Positions 26,364 through 35,459 of a DNA stretch of 64,000 nucleotides are shown here, piece by piece. The translations under genes were made by a program, and so were the position numbers. A model generated the notes under the pieces. The model made no database searches and was not told the origin of the DNA. It worked only from the letters and a program-made list of their open reading frames with translations. Source of the stretch: Brevibacterium antiquum CNRZ 918 (GTDB taxonomy: Bacteria > Actinomycetota > Actinomycetes > Actinomycetales > Brevibacteriaceae); NCBI RefSeq assembly GCF_900169145.1, contig NZ_FXZD01000004.1, forward strand, positions 186,001-250,000. The letters run 5' to 3'. Each line of letters begins with the position of its first letter. Positions within the stretch are counted from its first letter, which is position 1.

Positions 26364-26419
26364 CTACCTGACGGCGGCCCAGCAACCTCGCGCGAGGTAG
26401 CTGGGCCGCCGTCAGGTAG
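26364..26419. terminator. 56-bp nested palindrome (copy A of a dispersed element)
   Basis: Left arm 26364-26383 (CTACCTGACGGCGGCCCAGC) and its exact reverse complement at 26400-26419, with ACCTCGCGCGAGGT (26385-26398), itself a perfect palindrome, in the loop. It separates two convergent genes, so it probably terminates both. It is homologous to the element at 50743-50800. Confidence 0.75.
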
Positions 26420-26430
26420 TTCGAGAGCGG

Positions 26431-27450
26431 TCAGCCGATGGGTTTGAGAGCGTGGGCATTGACGCCGGCGACGTCTGCCCCTGACAGCGCGCGCGCCACC
26501 CACAAGGACCTCGCGGCATCGGCCAGTGCCCCGGACGATCCGCTGCGGGCGGACCTGAGGTACCAGAACATGTTCGTGACCTCCCGCGCGACGGCGGCAC
26601 CCATCCCGTACTGCGGGTCCATGCCCGCGCACAGAGCGAGGTCGGTGGCGAACCCGCGCAGCCAAGCGGCTTGAGCCTGCGAATGCTGGGACGGGATCTC
26701 CACGAGACGGTTCCACAGCACCGGTGCCAGTGTGTAGGCGGTGGGCCCCGACAGCGGCTGCGGGTCGATGGCCTTCCACGTCGAGATGCCGGCGGCATCG
26801 GGGTTGCCAGCGAGGATGTTGTAGTAATGCAGATCGGCGTGGATGAGCCATTTCTCCTCAGATGCGGCAAGAGTGTGCATCCAGTTGCGTGCGAACGAGA
26901 GCAGGCGTGAATCATCTGGACCTGCCTCGGACCAGCCGCTGAGCAGACCCGCATCGGCATCGAAGGTGCTCAGCCATCCTGCGGCCACATCCTGGACACG
27001 CAGAAACTCCGAATCCGCGGGAATCTCGAGCGACCGCTGCAGGGCACCCCAGACCGGGGGCACATCAGCTAAGGGCAACACGGAGAGATTATCCGTCGTC
27101 CGCAACCGCTCCTGCAGCGTCACCCTGAAGCTGCGATCGTCCCTGATCACCCGGACGGCGCCGTGCCCGTTCCACATCTTCAGCGCCCGCAGAGCCTGCG
27201 CATGCGCGGCTGTGTGCGCCGAGGTGGGGGCCGCGAACCGCAGCACGCCTTGATAGTTCTCCTGGGTCAGGACCGGGATGACGAGGCTCTCACAGCCGGC
27301 CCACGGTGAGCCGGGGGCATCGTCGAAGCTCAGCTGCCACCGATCGGCGAGCTCATTGGCCATGAAATCCAGTGCGGCGACCCAGGAAGTGGTGCGGAAG
27401 TCGCCGATGATGTCGGCAGTGGCGTTGAACAGAACCGGTGGGACCTTCAC
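26431..27450 (-). CDS. APH(6)/hydroxyurea-type aminoglycoside phosphotransferase-like kinase
   Basis: 339 residues from the GTG at 27450, which overlaps the stop of the upstream lipoprotein gene (GTGA). Kinase fold: the catalytic loop is IHADLHYYNILAG and the metal-binding Asp is in TWKAIDPQPLSGPTAYTLAPVLWNRL. The IDP(K/Q)P.xGxxAY...LWN pattern is that of the APH(6)/streptomycin and hydroxyurea kinase family. Chromosomal members in actinobacteria need not give resistance. The overlap with the ferritin-like lipoprotein gene suggests co-translation and perhaps a housekeeping role. Whether it acts on an antibiotic cannot be told from sequence. Confidence 0.78.
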   Translation of the reverse strand: MKVPPVLFNATADIIGDFRTTSWVAALDFMANELADRWQLSFDDAPGSPWAGCESLVIPVLTQENYQGVLRFAAPTSAHTAAHAQALRALKMWNGHGAVRVIRDDRSFRVTLQERLRTTDNLSVLPLADVPPVWGALQRSLEIPADSEFLRVQDVAAGWLSTFDADAGLLSGWSEAGPDDSRLLSFARNWMHTLAASEEKWLIHADLHYYNILAGNPDAAGISTWKAIDPQPLSGPTAYTLAPVLWNRLVEIPSQHSQAQAAWLRGFATDLALCAGMDPQYGMGAAVAREVTNMFWYLRSARSGSSGALADAARSLWVARALSGADVAGVNAHALKPIG

Positions 27451-28424
27451 TTTCTCGCCTCCGCCTCTCCCGAGCCTCCGGAATAGGAGTAGCGCAGAAC
27501 CTGTGGGCTCGCGAAGACCGTGCGCGTTCGGGCCGATTCCCACAGTCGCACAGCGGCTCGCGGATCGGAGTGCAGCCACGGCAGGAGGGCCGCTGCGAGA
27601 TTGTCCTCGAGGGAACCAGCCAGCTCCTTGGCGGCCTCCGGGTCGGTGGGGCTGGGGTTAAGCGTCCATGCCGGGGCACCTGGATCTGCGTTCTTCTCAC
27701 CGAGGTTTTCGAGCATTTCTCCTGCCAGTAAGCCCAACGACTCCAGCCGGGCCACAGCACGACTGCGCTCGCGCGACTTCGCATCGAAATTCACGGCGAG
27801 TCGCTCATACCCGTAAGACGCGGCCCTGGCCTGGTCGAGGATCGCATTCCACATCGAGACAGCAGTGGAATCCTCGGCCCTCGGGGACCCTGCATCGGAC
27901 GAGCCCGAGGCCGTCGCGGATTCCGGTTCACCGGAAACGTCGTCGCGGCCGGACCTGCGTGAGTCCTGGATCAGAGCGTCTGCGCTGCGAATGATCTCGG
28001 CGTGCTCTGCCCCTGCCGTCAGAGCCAGGCCGGTCGCCACGTCGACCAGCACGGGGATGAGGCCCGAGCCCAGTGTCGGCACAGCTGTGAACACGGCAGT
28101 GGACACCGCCTCGGAGGCGGCGATGTAGGTGCGGGGCTCCTCGGCCGGTGGGGACTCGGTGGCGATTTCGGTGGGTGGTGACCACACCGGACCGATGGCA
28201 TCCCGGAGTTTCTGCAGGTCCTCACCTGCGGTCTCTGGGTCGTCGTCTCCTGCGGTGGTGGCGGCAAGGATTCTGGCGACGCGGTTGCGCAGCTGGTTCG
28301 TCTCATCGAGGGTCGGCACGTCCGGGGGAGTATCGAGTCTCACACCGCACCCGGACAGCAGGCTCAGGCTCGCCCCGCTCGCACCGACGAGGAGAAGAGC
28401 GCGACGGCTGACGGGAAAACGCAT
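27447..28424 (-). CDS. lipoprotein with ferritin-like DUF4439 domain
   Basis: 325 residues. The N-terminus MRFPVSRRALLLVGASGASLSLLSGCG is a signal peptide with twin arginines and a lipobox (LSGC), so the product should be lipidated and exported, possibly by Tat. The C-terminal ~140 residues (MWNAILDQARAASYGYERLAVNFD...) look like the helical DUF4439 ferritin-like bundle often encoded beside rimP in actinobacteria; function unknown. The middle has a Ser/Gly/Glu-rich linker (SGEPESATASGSSDAGSP). It is divergent from rimP (132 bases) and overlaps the kinase gene by 4 bases. Confidence 0.75.
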   Translation of the reverse strand: MRFPVSRRALLLVGASGASLSLLSGCGVRLDTPPDVPTLDETNQLRNRVARILAATTAGDDDPETAGEDLQKLRDAIGPVWSPPTEIATESPPAEEPRTYIAASEAVSTAVFTAVPTLGSGLIPVLVDVATGLALTAGAEHAEIIRSADALIQDSRRSGRDDVSGEPESATASGSSDAGSPRAEDSTAVSMWNAILDQARAASYGYERLAVNFDAKSRERSRAVARLESLGLLAGEMLENLGEKNADPGAPAWTLNPSPTDPEAAKELAGSLEDNLAAALLPWLHSDPRAAVRLWESARTRTVFASPQVLRYSYSGGSGEAEARK

Positions 28425-28444
28425 AGGCCAATCCTAGCGGATGC

Positions 28445-28474
28445 TTAGCCTCACCCGGGGGAGTCGCTTAGGGT
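28445..28474 (+). promoter_or_regulatory. candidate rimP-operon promoter
   Basis: TTAGCC (28445-28450), 18-base spacer, TAGGGT (28469-28474), about 80 bases before rimP, in the divergent gap. Fits a housekeeping sigma-70-type promoter. Confidence 0.4.
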
Positions 28475-28556
28475 TGGGCATAGGCAATCAGCAGGGGCAG
28501 AAACGACGTATCCGCGCGGGGCACACCTCGGGCGCGGGACGAGGACTGGAGGACAC

Positions 28557-29021
28557 ATGGATGAGGACGTGGCGCAGATCGAGGAACTCCTGCGGGAGCC
28601 GCTGAAGACCTCCGGGTTCTACCTGGAATCGGTGAAGGCCGTCGCTGCCGGCCAACGGCGGGCGCTGACGGTTGTCGTCGACCTGGACGAGTCCAGTACG
28701 GAACCGATGTCGATGGACAAAATCGCCGAGTCCAGCCGACTTGTCGGTGACACCCTCGACGAGGTCGAGATCTTCCGCGACAAGCCCTATCAGCTCGAGG
28801 TCACGAGTCCGGGAGCGACGAGGAAGCTCGAGTCCCCGCGGCACTTCAAGCGAGTGCTCGGCCGTCGACTCGAAATCAGCACGAAGAAGGGCAATTTCAA
28901 GCTCGATCTCGATGATGTGGGCGAGAACTCAATTTCCGGAATGGATCCCGCCAGCCATGAGAAGCGGACAGTCTCGCTGCGCGACATCGTCAAAGCGCAG
29001 GTCGAACTCAAATTTCGGTGA
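28557..29021 (+). CDS. rimP: ribosome maturation factor RimP
   Basis: 154 residues; helps assemble the 30S subunit. The two-domain layout is recognisable: LLREPLKTSGFYLESVKAVAAGQRRALTVVVDLDE...MSMDKIAESSRLVGDTLDE, then YQLEVTSPGATRKLESPRHFKRVLGRRLEI, the conserved P-G-x-x-R-x-L centre, and an SH3-like C-terminal part. SD GGAGG is directly before the ATG. First gene of the rimP-nusA-ylxR-infB-rbfA block. A TAGAAT at 29035-29040, between rimP and nusA, might be an internal -10. Confidence 0.93.
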   Translation: MDEDVAQIEELLREPLKTSGFYLESVKAVAAGQRRALTVVVDLDESSTEPMSMDKIAESSRLVGDTLDEVEIFRDKPYQLEVTSPGATRKLESPRHFKRVLGRRLEISTKKGNFKLDLDDVGENSISGMDPASHEKRTVSLRDIVKAQVELKFR

Positions 29022-29104
29022 GCGCAATCTGAGATAGAATGTCACGCCTGCATAAATGAAGACCGACAATTCAATGCTCGAGGGAGCCGGAGAGGATATA
29101 GGCC

Positions 29105-30067
29105 ATGGATATCGACCTCAGTGTTCTGCGCATTATCGAGCGAGAGCGGGAGATTCCGCTCGACACTCTGATCGAACTGATCGAACAAGCGCTCTACCTT
29201 GCCTATCAGAAGACCGAGGGTGCGTGGCCAGATTCCCGTGCCGAACTGGACAAGACCTCAGGCGAAGTCCGCATCCTTGCGGTCGAGTTCGACAACGATG
29301 ACAATCCGATCGGCGAATTCGACGACACTCCCACCGGCTTCGGACGCATCGCTGCGCAGACGGCTCGCCAGGTCATCTACCAGCGTCTGCGCGATGTCGA
29401 AGACGAAACGTTGCTCGGCAGCTTCAAGGGCCGCGAGGGTGAGATCGTCTCCGGCACCATTCAGCAGGGCAGAGATCCGCAGATGGTGCAGGTCGACCTC
29501 GGAGATGTCGAAGCAGTCCTGCCTCCGCACGAACAGGTTCCCGGTGAGTCCTACCGCCACGGAAGACGCCTCCGCGTCTACATCGCCGACGTCCACAAGG
29601 GACTCAAGGGAACATCCGTCACCGTCTCGCGCACGCACCCGAACCTCGTGCGCAGGCTGTTCGCGCACGAAGCACCGGAGATCGCAGACGGCACCGTAGA
29701 GATCGTCTCTCTGGCCCGCGAGGCCGGCCACCGAACCAAACTGGCAGTGCGCGCCACAAAGCCCGGAGTGAATGCGAAGGGCTCATGCATCGGCGAGCTC
29801 GGTTCCCGCGTGCGGGCCGTGATGAACGAACTGGGCCAGGAGAAGATCGACATCATCGACTACAGCGACGACCCGGCCAAGTTCATCGGCCATGCACTCT
29901 CACCCGCGAAGACGACGAAGGTCGACATCCTCGATCCCGACCTGCAGGAATCACGTGCCATCGTGCCCAGGGACCAGCTCTCCCTGGCCATCGGCAAGGA
30001 AGGGCAGAACGCGCGCTTGGCGGCCAAGCTCACCGGCTGGAAGATCGACATCGTCCCTGGCGAGTAG
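29105..30067 (+). CDS. nusA: transcription termination/antitermination factor NusA
   Basis: 320 residues, the short actinobacterial form lacking the C-terminal acidic repeats of E. coli. The N-terminal RNA-polymerase-binding domain ([27 protein letters not shown]), the S1 domain ([38 protein letters not shown]) and two KH domains ([47 protein letters not shown]) are present. SD GGAGAGGA lies before the ATG. Confidence 0.96.
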   Translation: MDIDLSVLRIIEREREIPLDTLIELIEQALYLAYQKTEGAWPDSRAELDKTSGEVRILAVEFDNDDNPIGEFDDTPTGFGRIAAQTARQVIYQRLRDVEDETLLGSFKGREGEIVSGTIQQGRDPQMVQVDLGDVEAVLPPHEQVPGESYRHGRRLRVYIADVHKGLKGTSVTVSRTHPNLVRRLFAHEAPEIADGTVEIVSLAREAGHRTKLAVRATKPGVNAKGSCIGELGSRVRAVMNELGQEKIDIIDYSDDPAKFIGHALSPAKTTKVDILDPDLQESRAIVPRDQLSLAIGKEGQNARLAAKLTGWKIDIVPGE

Positions 30068-30124
30068 GCATCGGGCGTGATCTGAGCCACTCGGGGCGTG
30101 GCACTGGTGGGGATGGAAGTGCTG

Positions 30125-30141
30125 TAGAATTGTGTACTGTG
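30125..30141 (+). promoter_or_regulatory. -10 box close to the ylxR start
   Basis: TAGAAT (30125-30130) lies 8 bases before the GTG at 30139. There is no SD, so ylxR may have a leaderless mRNA of its own in addition to read-through from nusA. Confidence 0.4.
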
Positions 30142-30414
30142 ATTGTAGGCGCGGCACCCCGAAGGACGTGCATCGCCTGCAGGCAAAAGGCAGACCGGGG
30201 CGAACTCACACGATTCGTGATTCGACCCGATCAGCATCCGGCGATCGTCCATGACGTGTCAGCGACACTTCCGGGACGAGGAGCCTGGGTGCACCCGGAC
30301 GCCATATGCCTGAAGAAGGCATTGACGGCTGCATCCTTCGCTCGAGCCTTTCGAACGAAGGTCACCGCCTCGGACCTGCCGAGGATGGATACCGAACCCA
30401 AGAAGAGCGGGTAG
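30139..30414 (+). CDS. ylxR: YlxR-family RNA-binding protein
   Basis: 91 residues. [23 protein letters not shown] is the YlxR signature (RTC.xC....k..L.R), followed by [17 protein letters not shown]. YlxR is encoded between nusA and infB in most Gram-positives; it binds RNA, and a nucleoid-associated regulatory role has been proposed. The GTG at 30139 is chosen because residues upstream do not match the family. The stop is 132 bases before infB. Confidence 0.88.
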   Translation: MIVGAAPRRTCIACRQKADRGELTRFVIRPDQHPAIVHDVSATLPGRGAWVHPDAICLKKALTAASFARAFRTKVTASDLPRMDTEPKKSG

Positions 30415-30507
30415 CCCGAATGGACAACAAGTTGTGAGTGTCGTGCGATGACACCGCTATCGGAATTCGAGAGAGCAGTGAAATGAGAACTGCTCTTCAT
30501 TGATGAG

Positions 30508-30531
30508 GTTCTTTCCTGACCGGGAAAGAAC
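30508..30531 (+). promoter_or_regulatory. hairpin in the infB leader
   Basis: GTTCTTTCC (30508-30516) and GGAAAGAAC (30523-30531) form a 9-bp perfect stem with a 6-base loop, immediately before the SD (CAGGAG) of infB. It could hold back or expose the start region; no T-run, so not a classical terminator. Confidence 0.5.
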
Positions 30532-30546
30532 CCGGACAGGAGAACT

Positions 30547-33500
30547 GTGGCAAAGCCCCGTGTTCATGAGCTCGCGAAAGAGCTCGGCACTACAAGTAAG
30601 AACGTCCTCGAGAAACTCCAGGGCCTGGGCGAATTCGTTCGCTCCGCTTCCTCGACCCTCGAGGCACCCGTTGTGCGTAAGGTGAAGGAAGCATTCGCCG
30701 ATTCCGCTCCGGAGACCTCCAGCGCAGACAAGGCATCCGGCGCATCCGCCGATTCGAAGTCGGCCGCCAAGCCGGGCGCAAAGCCCGCGGCGAAGCCCGG
30801 TGCTCCCAAGCCCGGTGCAAAAACTGCGGCCAAGCCAGCAGCCAAGCCAGCAGCCAAGCCCGGTGCCAAGGCAGCATCGGCGCCGACCGATGCAGCTGAA
30901 TCCACACCCGCAGAGACGACACCCGCAGCCAAGTCAACCGGGGCGAAGCCGGGCGCTAAGCCTGCCGCGGATGCGAAGTCTGCCGCAGACGCGAAGCCTG
31001 CCGCAGATGACAAGCCCGCTGCAGATGACAAGCCCGCCGCAGACGCGAAGCCTGCTGAGGCTGATGCGTCCGCTGCTGCGCCCGCTGAGGCCGCAGCAGG
31101 CTCCTCCGCCGAGGAAGCCAAGCCCGCGGCGCGTTCGAACGCGCCGAAGCCAGGTGCGGCTCCGAAGCCGGCTGCTGCTCCCAAGCCGGGTTCGGCGCCA
31201 AAGCCGGGCTCTGCTCCGAAGCCGGGCGGCCGCTCGCCGGCCCGTCCCGGAAACAACCCCTTCGCTCCAGCGCAGGGCATGCCCAAAGCAGCCGGACGCG
31301 GTGGACCGAAGTCCGGTAATCGCCCCGGCGGCCAGGGTGGTCAGAGCGGTCAGGGCGGTCCAGGAGCGCGCCCGGGCAACAACCCGTTCGCGAATTCGCA
31401 AGGGATGCCGAAGCCAGGGCAGAAGCCGCCTCGTGCATCCGGTGAAGAGGGCGCTGCGGGTCCGCGTCCGGCACCACGTCCGGGCGCACCTCGCCCCAAC
31501 CCATCGATGATGAAGAACTCTGCGCTGAACAAGCCGGCCCCAGGCCGCGGTCGCGGCGGAGGACGCGGTAACGCGCCTGCCGGCGGACCAGGCGCAGCAC
31601 CGGGAGCAGCTCCGGGAGGCGCACCCGCAGGTCGTCGCGGACCCGGAGGTGGCCCAGGCGGTCGTGGCTCAGGTCGCGGTCGCGGAAGCACTCAGGGCGC
31701 ATTCGGCCGTGGTGGCGGTCCTCGTCAGAAGGGACGCAAGTCGAAGCGGGCCAAGCGCGCCGAGTTCGAACAGATGCAGACACCGTCGGTCGGTGGCGTC
31801 TCTGTTCCACGCGGCAACGGCACCACTCCGCTGCGTCTGCGTCGCGGATCCTCTCTGGCTGACTTCGCCGAGAAGATCAACACCGATCCGACGAACCTCG
31901 TGACGGTGCTTTTCCACCTCGGCGAGATGGCGACGATCACCCAGTCTTTGGACGAGGGCACTTTCGAGGTCCTCGGTGACGAGCTCGGCTACAAGATCGA
32001 GATCGTCTCACCCGAGGACGAGGACCGTGAGCTGCTGGGAACCTTCGGCCTCGACCTTGACGCGGAAGCCGCGGACGAGGACGACGAGGATCTCGCAGCA
32101 CGTCCACCGGTCGTCACCGTCATGGGTCACGTCGACCACGGTAAGACCAAGCTTCTCGATGCCATTCGCTCAGCGAATGTGGCGGCCCGCGAAGCCGGCG
32201 GAATCACACAGCACATCGGTGCCTACCAGGCCGAGGTTGAACATGATGGCCTCGATCGCAAGATCACCTTCCTCGATACCCCAGGTCACGAGGCGTTCAC
32301 CGCCATGCGTGCCCGTGGTGCGAAGTCGACCGACCTTGCGATCCTCGTGGTCGCGGCCGATGACGGCGTGATGCCGCAGACAGTTGAAGCACTCAACCAC
32401 GCACAGGCGGCGAATGTGCCGATCGTGGTCGCAGTGAACAAGACCGATAAGGAAGGCGCGAACCCTTCCAAGGTGATGCAGCAGCTGACCGAGTACAACC
32501 TGGTAGCCGAGGAATACGGCGGCGAGACCATGTTCGTTCCGATCTCTGCGCTCAAGCGCGAGGGCATCGACCAGCTGCTGGAATCCGTGCTGCTGACCAC
32601 CGATGCTGCGCTGGACCTCCGGGCCAACCCGGACAAGTCCGCTCGCGGCATCGCGATCGAAGCCAAGCTGGACAAGGGCCGTGGCGCGGTTGCGACCGTG
32701 CTCGTCGAATCAGGGACTCTGCGTCAGGGAGATGCCATCGTGTGTGGCACCGCCTATGGACGTGTGCGTGCGATGTTCGATGAGAACGGCAACCTCGTCG
32801 AGGAAGCGGGACCATCGCGTCCAGTCCAGGTGCTGGGTCTGTCCTCCGTGCCGCGCGCCGGTGACACGTTCATCTCCACAGATGACGACCGCACCGCACG
32901 CCAGATCGCTGAGAAGCGTGACGCCATCGAACGCAATGCCGCTCAGGCTCGCGGTCGCAAGCGCATCAGCCTCGAGGACTTCACCAAGGCACTCGCCGAG
33001 GGCAAGGTCGACATGCTCAACCTCATCCTCAAGGGCGACGTGTCCGGTGCTGTCGAAGCACTGGAGGATTCGCTGCTCAAGATCGATGTGGGCGACGACG
33101 TCGACCTGCGAATCATCCACCGCGGTGTGGGTGCGATCACGGAGAACGACATCAACCTGGCGACGGTCGACAACGCGATCGTCCTCGGCTTCAATGTCCG
33201 TCCGGAAGCGAAGGCTCGCGACCTGGCCGAACGCGAAGGCGTCGACGTCAGGTACTACTCGGTCATCTACCAGGCGATCGACGACATCGAGAGCTCGCTC
33301 AAGGGCATGCTCAAGCCGGAGTACGAAGAAGTCCAGACAGGCACCGCGGAGATCCGCGAAGTCTTCCGGTCCTCCAAGTTCGGCAACATCGCCGGCTCCA
33401 TTGTTCGCGATGGTCACATCACCAGGAACGCGTCTGCTCGCGTCACCCGTGATGGCGTGGTCGTCGGGGACAAGGTCAAGATCGAGTCCCTGCGTCGCTT

Positions 33501-33624
33501 CAAGGACGATGCCACAGAGGTCCGCGAAGGCTACGAGTGCGGTATCGGCCTGGGCAGCTTCAACGATCTGCGAACCGGTGACATCATCGAGACCGTCGAG
33601 ATGCGCGAGAAGCCTCGCGACTGA
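30547..33624 (+). CDS. infB: translation initiation factor IF-2
   Basis: 1025 residues, at the long end for IF-2. It brings fMet-tRNA to the 30S subunit and drives subunit joining by GTP hydrolysis. The N-terminal helical IF2-N module ([29 protein letters not shown]) is followed by ~370 residues of Ala/Lys/Pro- then Gly/Arg-rich low-complexity sequence, typical of actinobacterial IF-2. GTPase motifs: GHVDHGKT about 527-534, DTPGHEAF, and NKTD. Domains II, III and IV follow to the C-terminus. GTG start. It is read with ylxR and nusA upstream and rbfA downstream, with a hairpin after the stop. Confidence 0.97.
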   Translation: MAKPRVHELAKELGTTSKNVLEKLQGLGEFVRSASSTLEAPVVRKVKEAFADSAPETSSADKASGASADSKSAAKPGAKPAAKPGAPKPGAKTAAKPAAKPAAKPGAKAASAPTDAAESTPAETTPAAKSTGAKPGAKPAADAKSAADAKPAADDKPAADDKPAADAKPAEADASAAAPAEAAAGSSAEEAKPAARSNAPKPGAAPKPAAAPKPGSAPKPGSAPKPGGRSPARPGNNPFAPAQGMPKAAGRGGPKSGNRPGGQGGQSGQGGPGARPGNNPFANSQGMPKPGQKPPRASGEEGAAGPRPAPRPGAPRPNPSMMKNSALNKPAPGRGRGGGRGNAPAGGPGAAPGAAPGGAPAGRRGPGGGPGGRGSGRGRGSTQGAFGRGGGPRQKGRKSKRAKRAEFEQMQTPSVGGVSVPRGNGTTPLRLRRGSSLADFAEKINTDPTNLVTVLFHLGEMATITQSLDEGTFEVLGDELGYKIEIVSPEDEDRELLGTFGLDLDAEAADEDDEDLAARPPVVTVMGHVDHGKTKLLDAIRSANVAAREAGGITQHIGAYQAEVEHDGLDRKITFLDTPGHEAFTAMRARGAKSTDLAILVVAADDGVMPQTVEALNHAQAANVPIVVAVNKTDKEGANPSKVMQQLTEYNLVAEEYGGETMFVPISALKREGIDQLLESVLLTTDAALDLRANPDKSARGIAIEAKLDKGRGAVATVLVESGTLRQGDAIVCGTAYGRVRAMFDENGNLVEEAGPSRPVQVLGLSSVPRAGDTFISTDDDRTARQIAEKRDAIERNAAQARGRKRISLEDFTKALAEGKVDMLNLILKGDVSGAVEALEDSLLKIDVGDDVDLRIIHRGVGAITENDINLATVDNAIVLGFNVRPEAKARDLAEREGVDVRYYSVIYQAIDDIESSLKGMLKPEYEEVQTGTAEIREVFRSSKFGNIAGSIVRDGHITRNASARVTRDGVVVGDKVKIESLRRFKDDATEVREGYECGIGLGSFNDLRTGDIIETVEMREKPRD

Positions 33625-33663
33625 TCAGCGCATCGCTTTCCCATACCGGGTTCTGAACGGGGA

Positions 33664-33702
33664 GTGTGCGAGCGGGTGGCATGAGTCCACCCGCCTGCAC
33701 AC
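33664..33702 (+). terminator. hairpin between infB and rbfA
   Basis: GTGTGC + GCGGGTGG pair with CCACCCGC + GCACAC around a 7-base loop, with a small 2x2 internal loop. No T-run. It may reduce read-through or protect the infB mRNA end. The remaining part of this 295-base gap has no other recognised element apart from the rbfA SD. Confidence 0.5.
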
Positions 33703-33919
33703 GGCCCGGGCAGGACCCGGTCTGCGGTTTGCGGGCCTCCGCACGGTTCCGCGCTGGGCACTGTTCCGCAGAGAGCACTCCTCCGCACTGGCGTTCCTGG
33801 TGATGAGAGAATGTGGCGGAGAAGTTCCCTCATGGACGCAGCAACAACCCCAGATACTCACGTGGCAGTTCCAGCCGAACTCGGTCACTGTCACAGCTCA
33901 GACTAAGAAGGAAGACACC

Positions 33920-34348
33920 ATGGCAGATTCAACTCGGGCGCGTAAGATCGCCGACCAGATCAAGGTCATCGTCGCCAGCACGATAGAACGCAGACTCAAA
34001 GATCCCCGTCTCGGTTTCGTCACGGTCACCGATGTGCGCGTGACCGGAGATCTGCAGCACGCATCGATCTTCTACACGGTATTCGGCGACGGACAGGACC
34101 TCGAAGCCACCGGCAAGGCACTGGAGTCAGCGAACGGCTTCATCCGGTCAGAGGTCGGCAAAGGCCTCACGATCCGACTGACTCCCAGCCTCGAATTCAT
34201 TGCCGATGCCGTGCCGGAAGCTGCCGCCCACCTGGACGGCCTTCTCGCTCAAGCCGCAGCCGATGACGCCCGGGTGGCCGGACTGGCCCAGGACGCTAAA
34301 CCTGCCGGTGATGAAGATCCGTACAAGAAGACCGACGACCAAGACTGA
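33920..34348 (+). CDS. rbfA: ribosome-binding factor A
   Basis: 142 residues; cold-shock 30S maturation factor with a KH-like fold. Family sequence: RARKIADQIKVIVASTIERRLKDPRLGFVTVTDVRVTGDLQHASIFYTVFG ... GFIRSEVGKGLTIRLTPSLEFIADAVPEAAAHLDGLL. The start at 33920 (MADSTRARKIA) has an SD, AAGGAAG, 6 bases upstream; the longer open frame to its left is in a non-coding stretch. The C-terminal ~25 residues are an acidic/lysine tail. Confidence 0.95.
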   Translation: MADSTRARKIADQIKVIVASTIERRLKDPRLGFVTVTDVRVTGDLQHASIFYTVFGDGQDLEATGKALESANGFIRSEVGKGLTIRLTPSLEFIADAVPEAAAHLDGLLAQAAADDARVAGLAQDAKPAGDEDPYKKTDDQD

Positions 34349-34448
34349 CTCGTCACACCGCCGCGACAGAGCACAAACGCGGCAGTGGCGCGCGTCGGGT
34401 CCCGTTGCCGCGATCGCGATGTCAGTCACTCTCAGGAAAAAACATCAC

Positions 34449-34508
34449 GTAACAGTTTTGTTATCTTTCACTTCTGGTTTAGACTTTTTCCGGTAACGAA
34501 ATGATTAC
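34449..34508 (+). promoter_or_regulatory. AT-rich promoter with two GTAAC-type paired sites
   Basis: TTGTTA (34458-34463) and TAGACT (34480-34485), spacer 16, form a promoter for the downstream secreted protein. GTAAC-N6-GTTAT (34449-34464) overlaps the -35, and GTAAC-N6-ATTAC (34493-34508) lies at the expected transcription start. TAACA/TGTTA (34450-34463) is also a perfect inverted pair. Paired GTAAC-like boxes recall sites of the response regulator MtrA, which controls cell-wall hydrolase genes in actinobacteria; this link is an inference. Confidence 0.45.
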
Positions 34509-34531
34509 GACTCTGTTAAGGGATTTCTGTA

Positions 34532-35446
34532 TTGGGTAAGCACTCTTCGCCAAAGCCTAGCTTTGCCAAGCAGCTGGTCCGGGATCTGACCCCCGCCAGC
34601 AAGCGCTCTGCCGGTCGGCACTCCTCGGATGCGCCGTCGACTGCCACCTCGGTGCTGGCAACCGTCAGGCAGCGTCCCGTCGTTGCCGCGATCGCGGTTC
34701 CGGCCGCAGCCACCGCTGCCGTTGTCGGCTCCACCGTGGTCATGGGCCCGCCTGAGGCCGGCAATGTCACGACGGAGGCCGCTGACACCTCTGTCCAGCA
34801 CCAGAAGTCGAGCCCCTCGGCTGTCAGTCAGGATGAGATCGACGCCCAGCGGCAGAAGGCCGGCGAAGAGTACCTCAAGGACGTCAAGGACGATCCCAAG
34901 TACAAGAACAAGACCTCGAAGACGAAACTCGACGTCAAGGCTCCCAAGCCCAAGCCATCCCCGACGACGGAGAAGGCCGATACGGAGTCCAGCAGTGCGC
35001 AGTCCTCCGACAAGAAGCCTTCGGGCTCCGAGGAGAAGTCTTCGGGCTCCGAGGAGAAGTCCTCCAAGGGTGGGGCCACGCCCGACGGTGTGTCCAACGC
35101 TCCCTGCTCGGTCTCGTCCTCAATCGAATCCGGGCTGCAGGCCAACGCGGTCAACGGCTACCGTGCCGTGTGTGCGAAGTTCCCCGAAGTCAAGACCTAC
35201 GGTGGCCGTCGGCCGGGCTCCGGCAGCTCCGACCACTACACCGGCGGGGCCGTCGACATCATGATCACCGGCGCCTCCGGCGACCGCATCGCCGAGTACC
35301 TGATCCAGAATCGCGGCGCTCTCAACGTCAAGTACGTGATCTGGAAACAGCGCATCTGGAACCCGGGCAGCGGTTGGTCCAGCATGGCAGACCGCGGTTC
35401 ACCCACGGACAATCACTTCGACCACGTGCACGTATCGTTCAACTGA
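34532..35446 (+). CDS. membrane-anchored/secreted protein with M15-like C-terminal domain
   Basis: 304 residues. A basic N-terminus followed by a hydrophobic segment at about 49-70 (RPVVAAIAVPAAATAAVVGSTVVMG) is a signal or anchor. Residues ~90-195 are a Lys/Ser/Glu/Pro-rich linker with two copies of SGSEEKSS. The C-terminal ~110 residues (VNGYRAVCAKFPEVKTYGGRRPGSGSSDHYTGGAVDIMITG ... DNHFDHVHVSFN) carry the SxDHxxGxAVD and DHVHV patterns of an M15-peptidase-like fold found at the end of several actinobacterial wall proteins. Metal ligands His/Asp/His appear kept. Probable cell-wall protein. TTG start; GTG or ATG starts are not available nearby. The promoter region is strikingly AT-rich. Confidence 0.72.
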   Translation: MGKHSSPKPSFAKQLVRDLTPASKRSAGRHSSDAPSTATSVLATVRQRPVVAAIAVPAAATAAVVGSTVVMGPPEAGNVTTEAADTSVQHQKSSPSAVSQDEIDAQRQKAGEEYLKDVKDDPKYKNKTSKTKLDVKAPKPKPSPTTEKADTESSSAQSSDKKPSGSEEKSSGSEEKSSKGGATPDGVSNAPCSVSSSIESGLQANAVNGYRAVCAKFPEVKTYGGRRPGSGSSDHYTGGAVDIMITGASGDRIAEYLIQNRGALNVKYVIWKQRIWNPGSGWSSMADRGSPTDNHFDHVHVSFN

Positions 35447-35459
35447 TCGCATCTGCCAC

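Noticed and set aside
34430-34531. c-di-AMP (ydaO-type) riboswitch before the secreted M15-like protein
   Set aside because: Cell-wall genes in actinobacteria often have one, but the conserved core is not visible here; the region reads as an AT-rich promoter.
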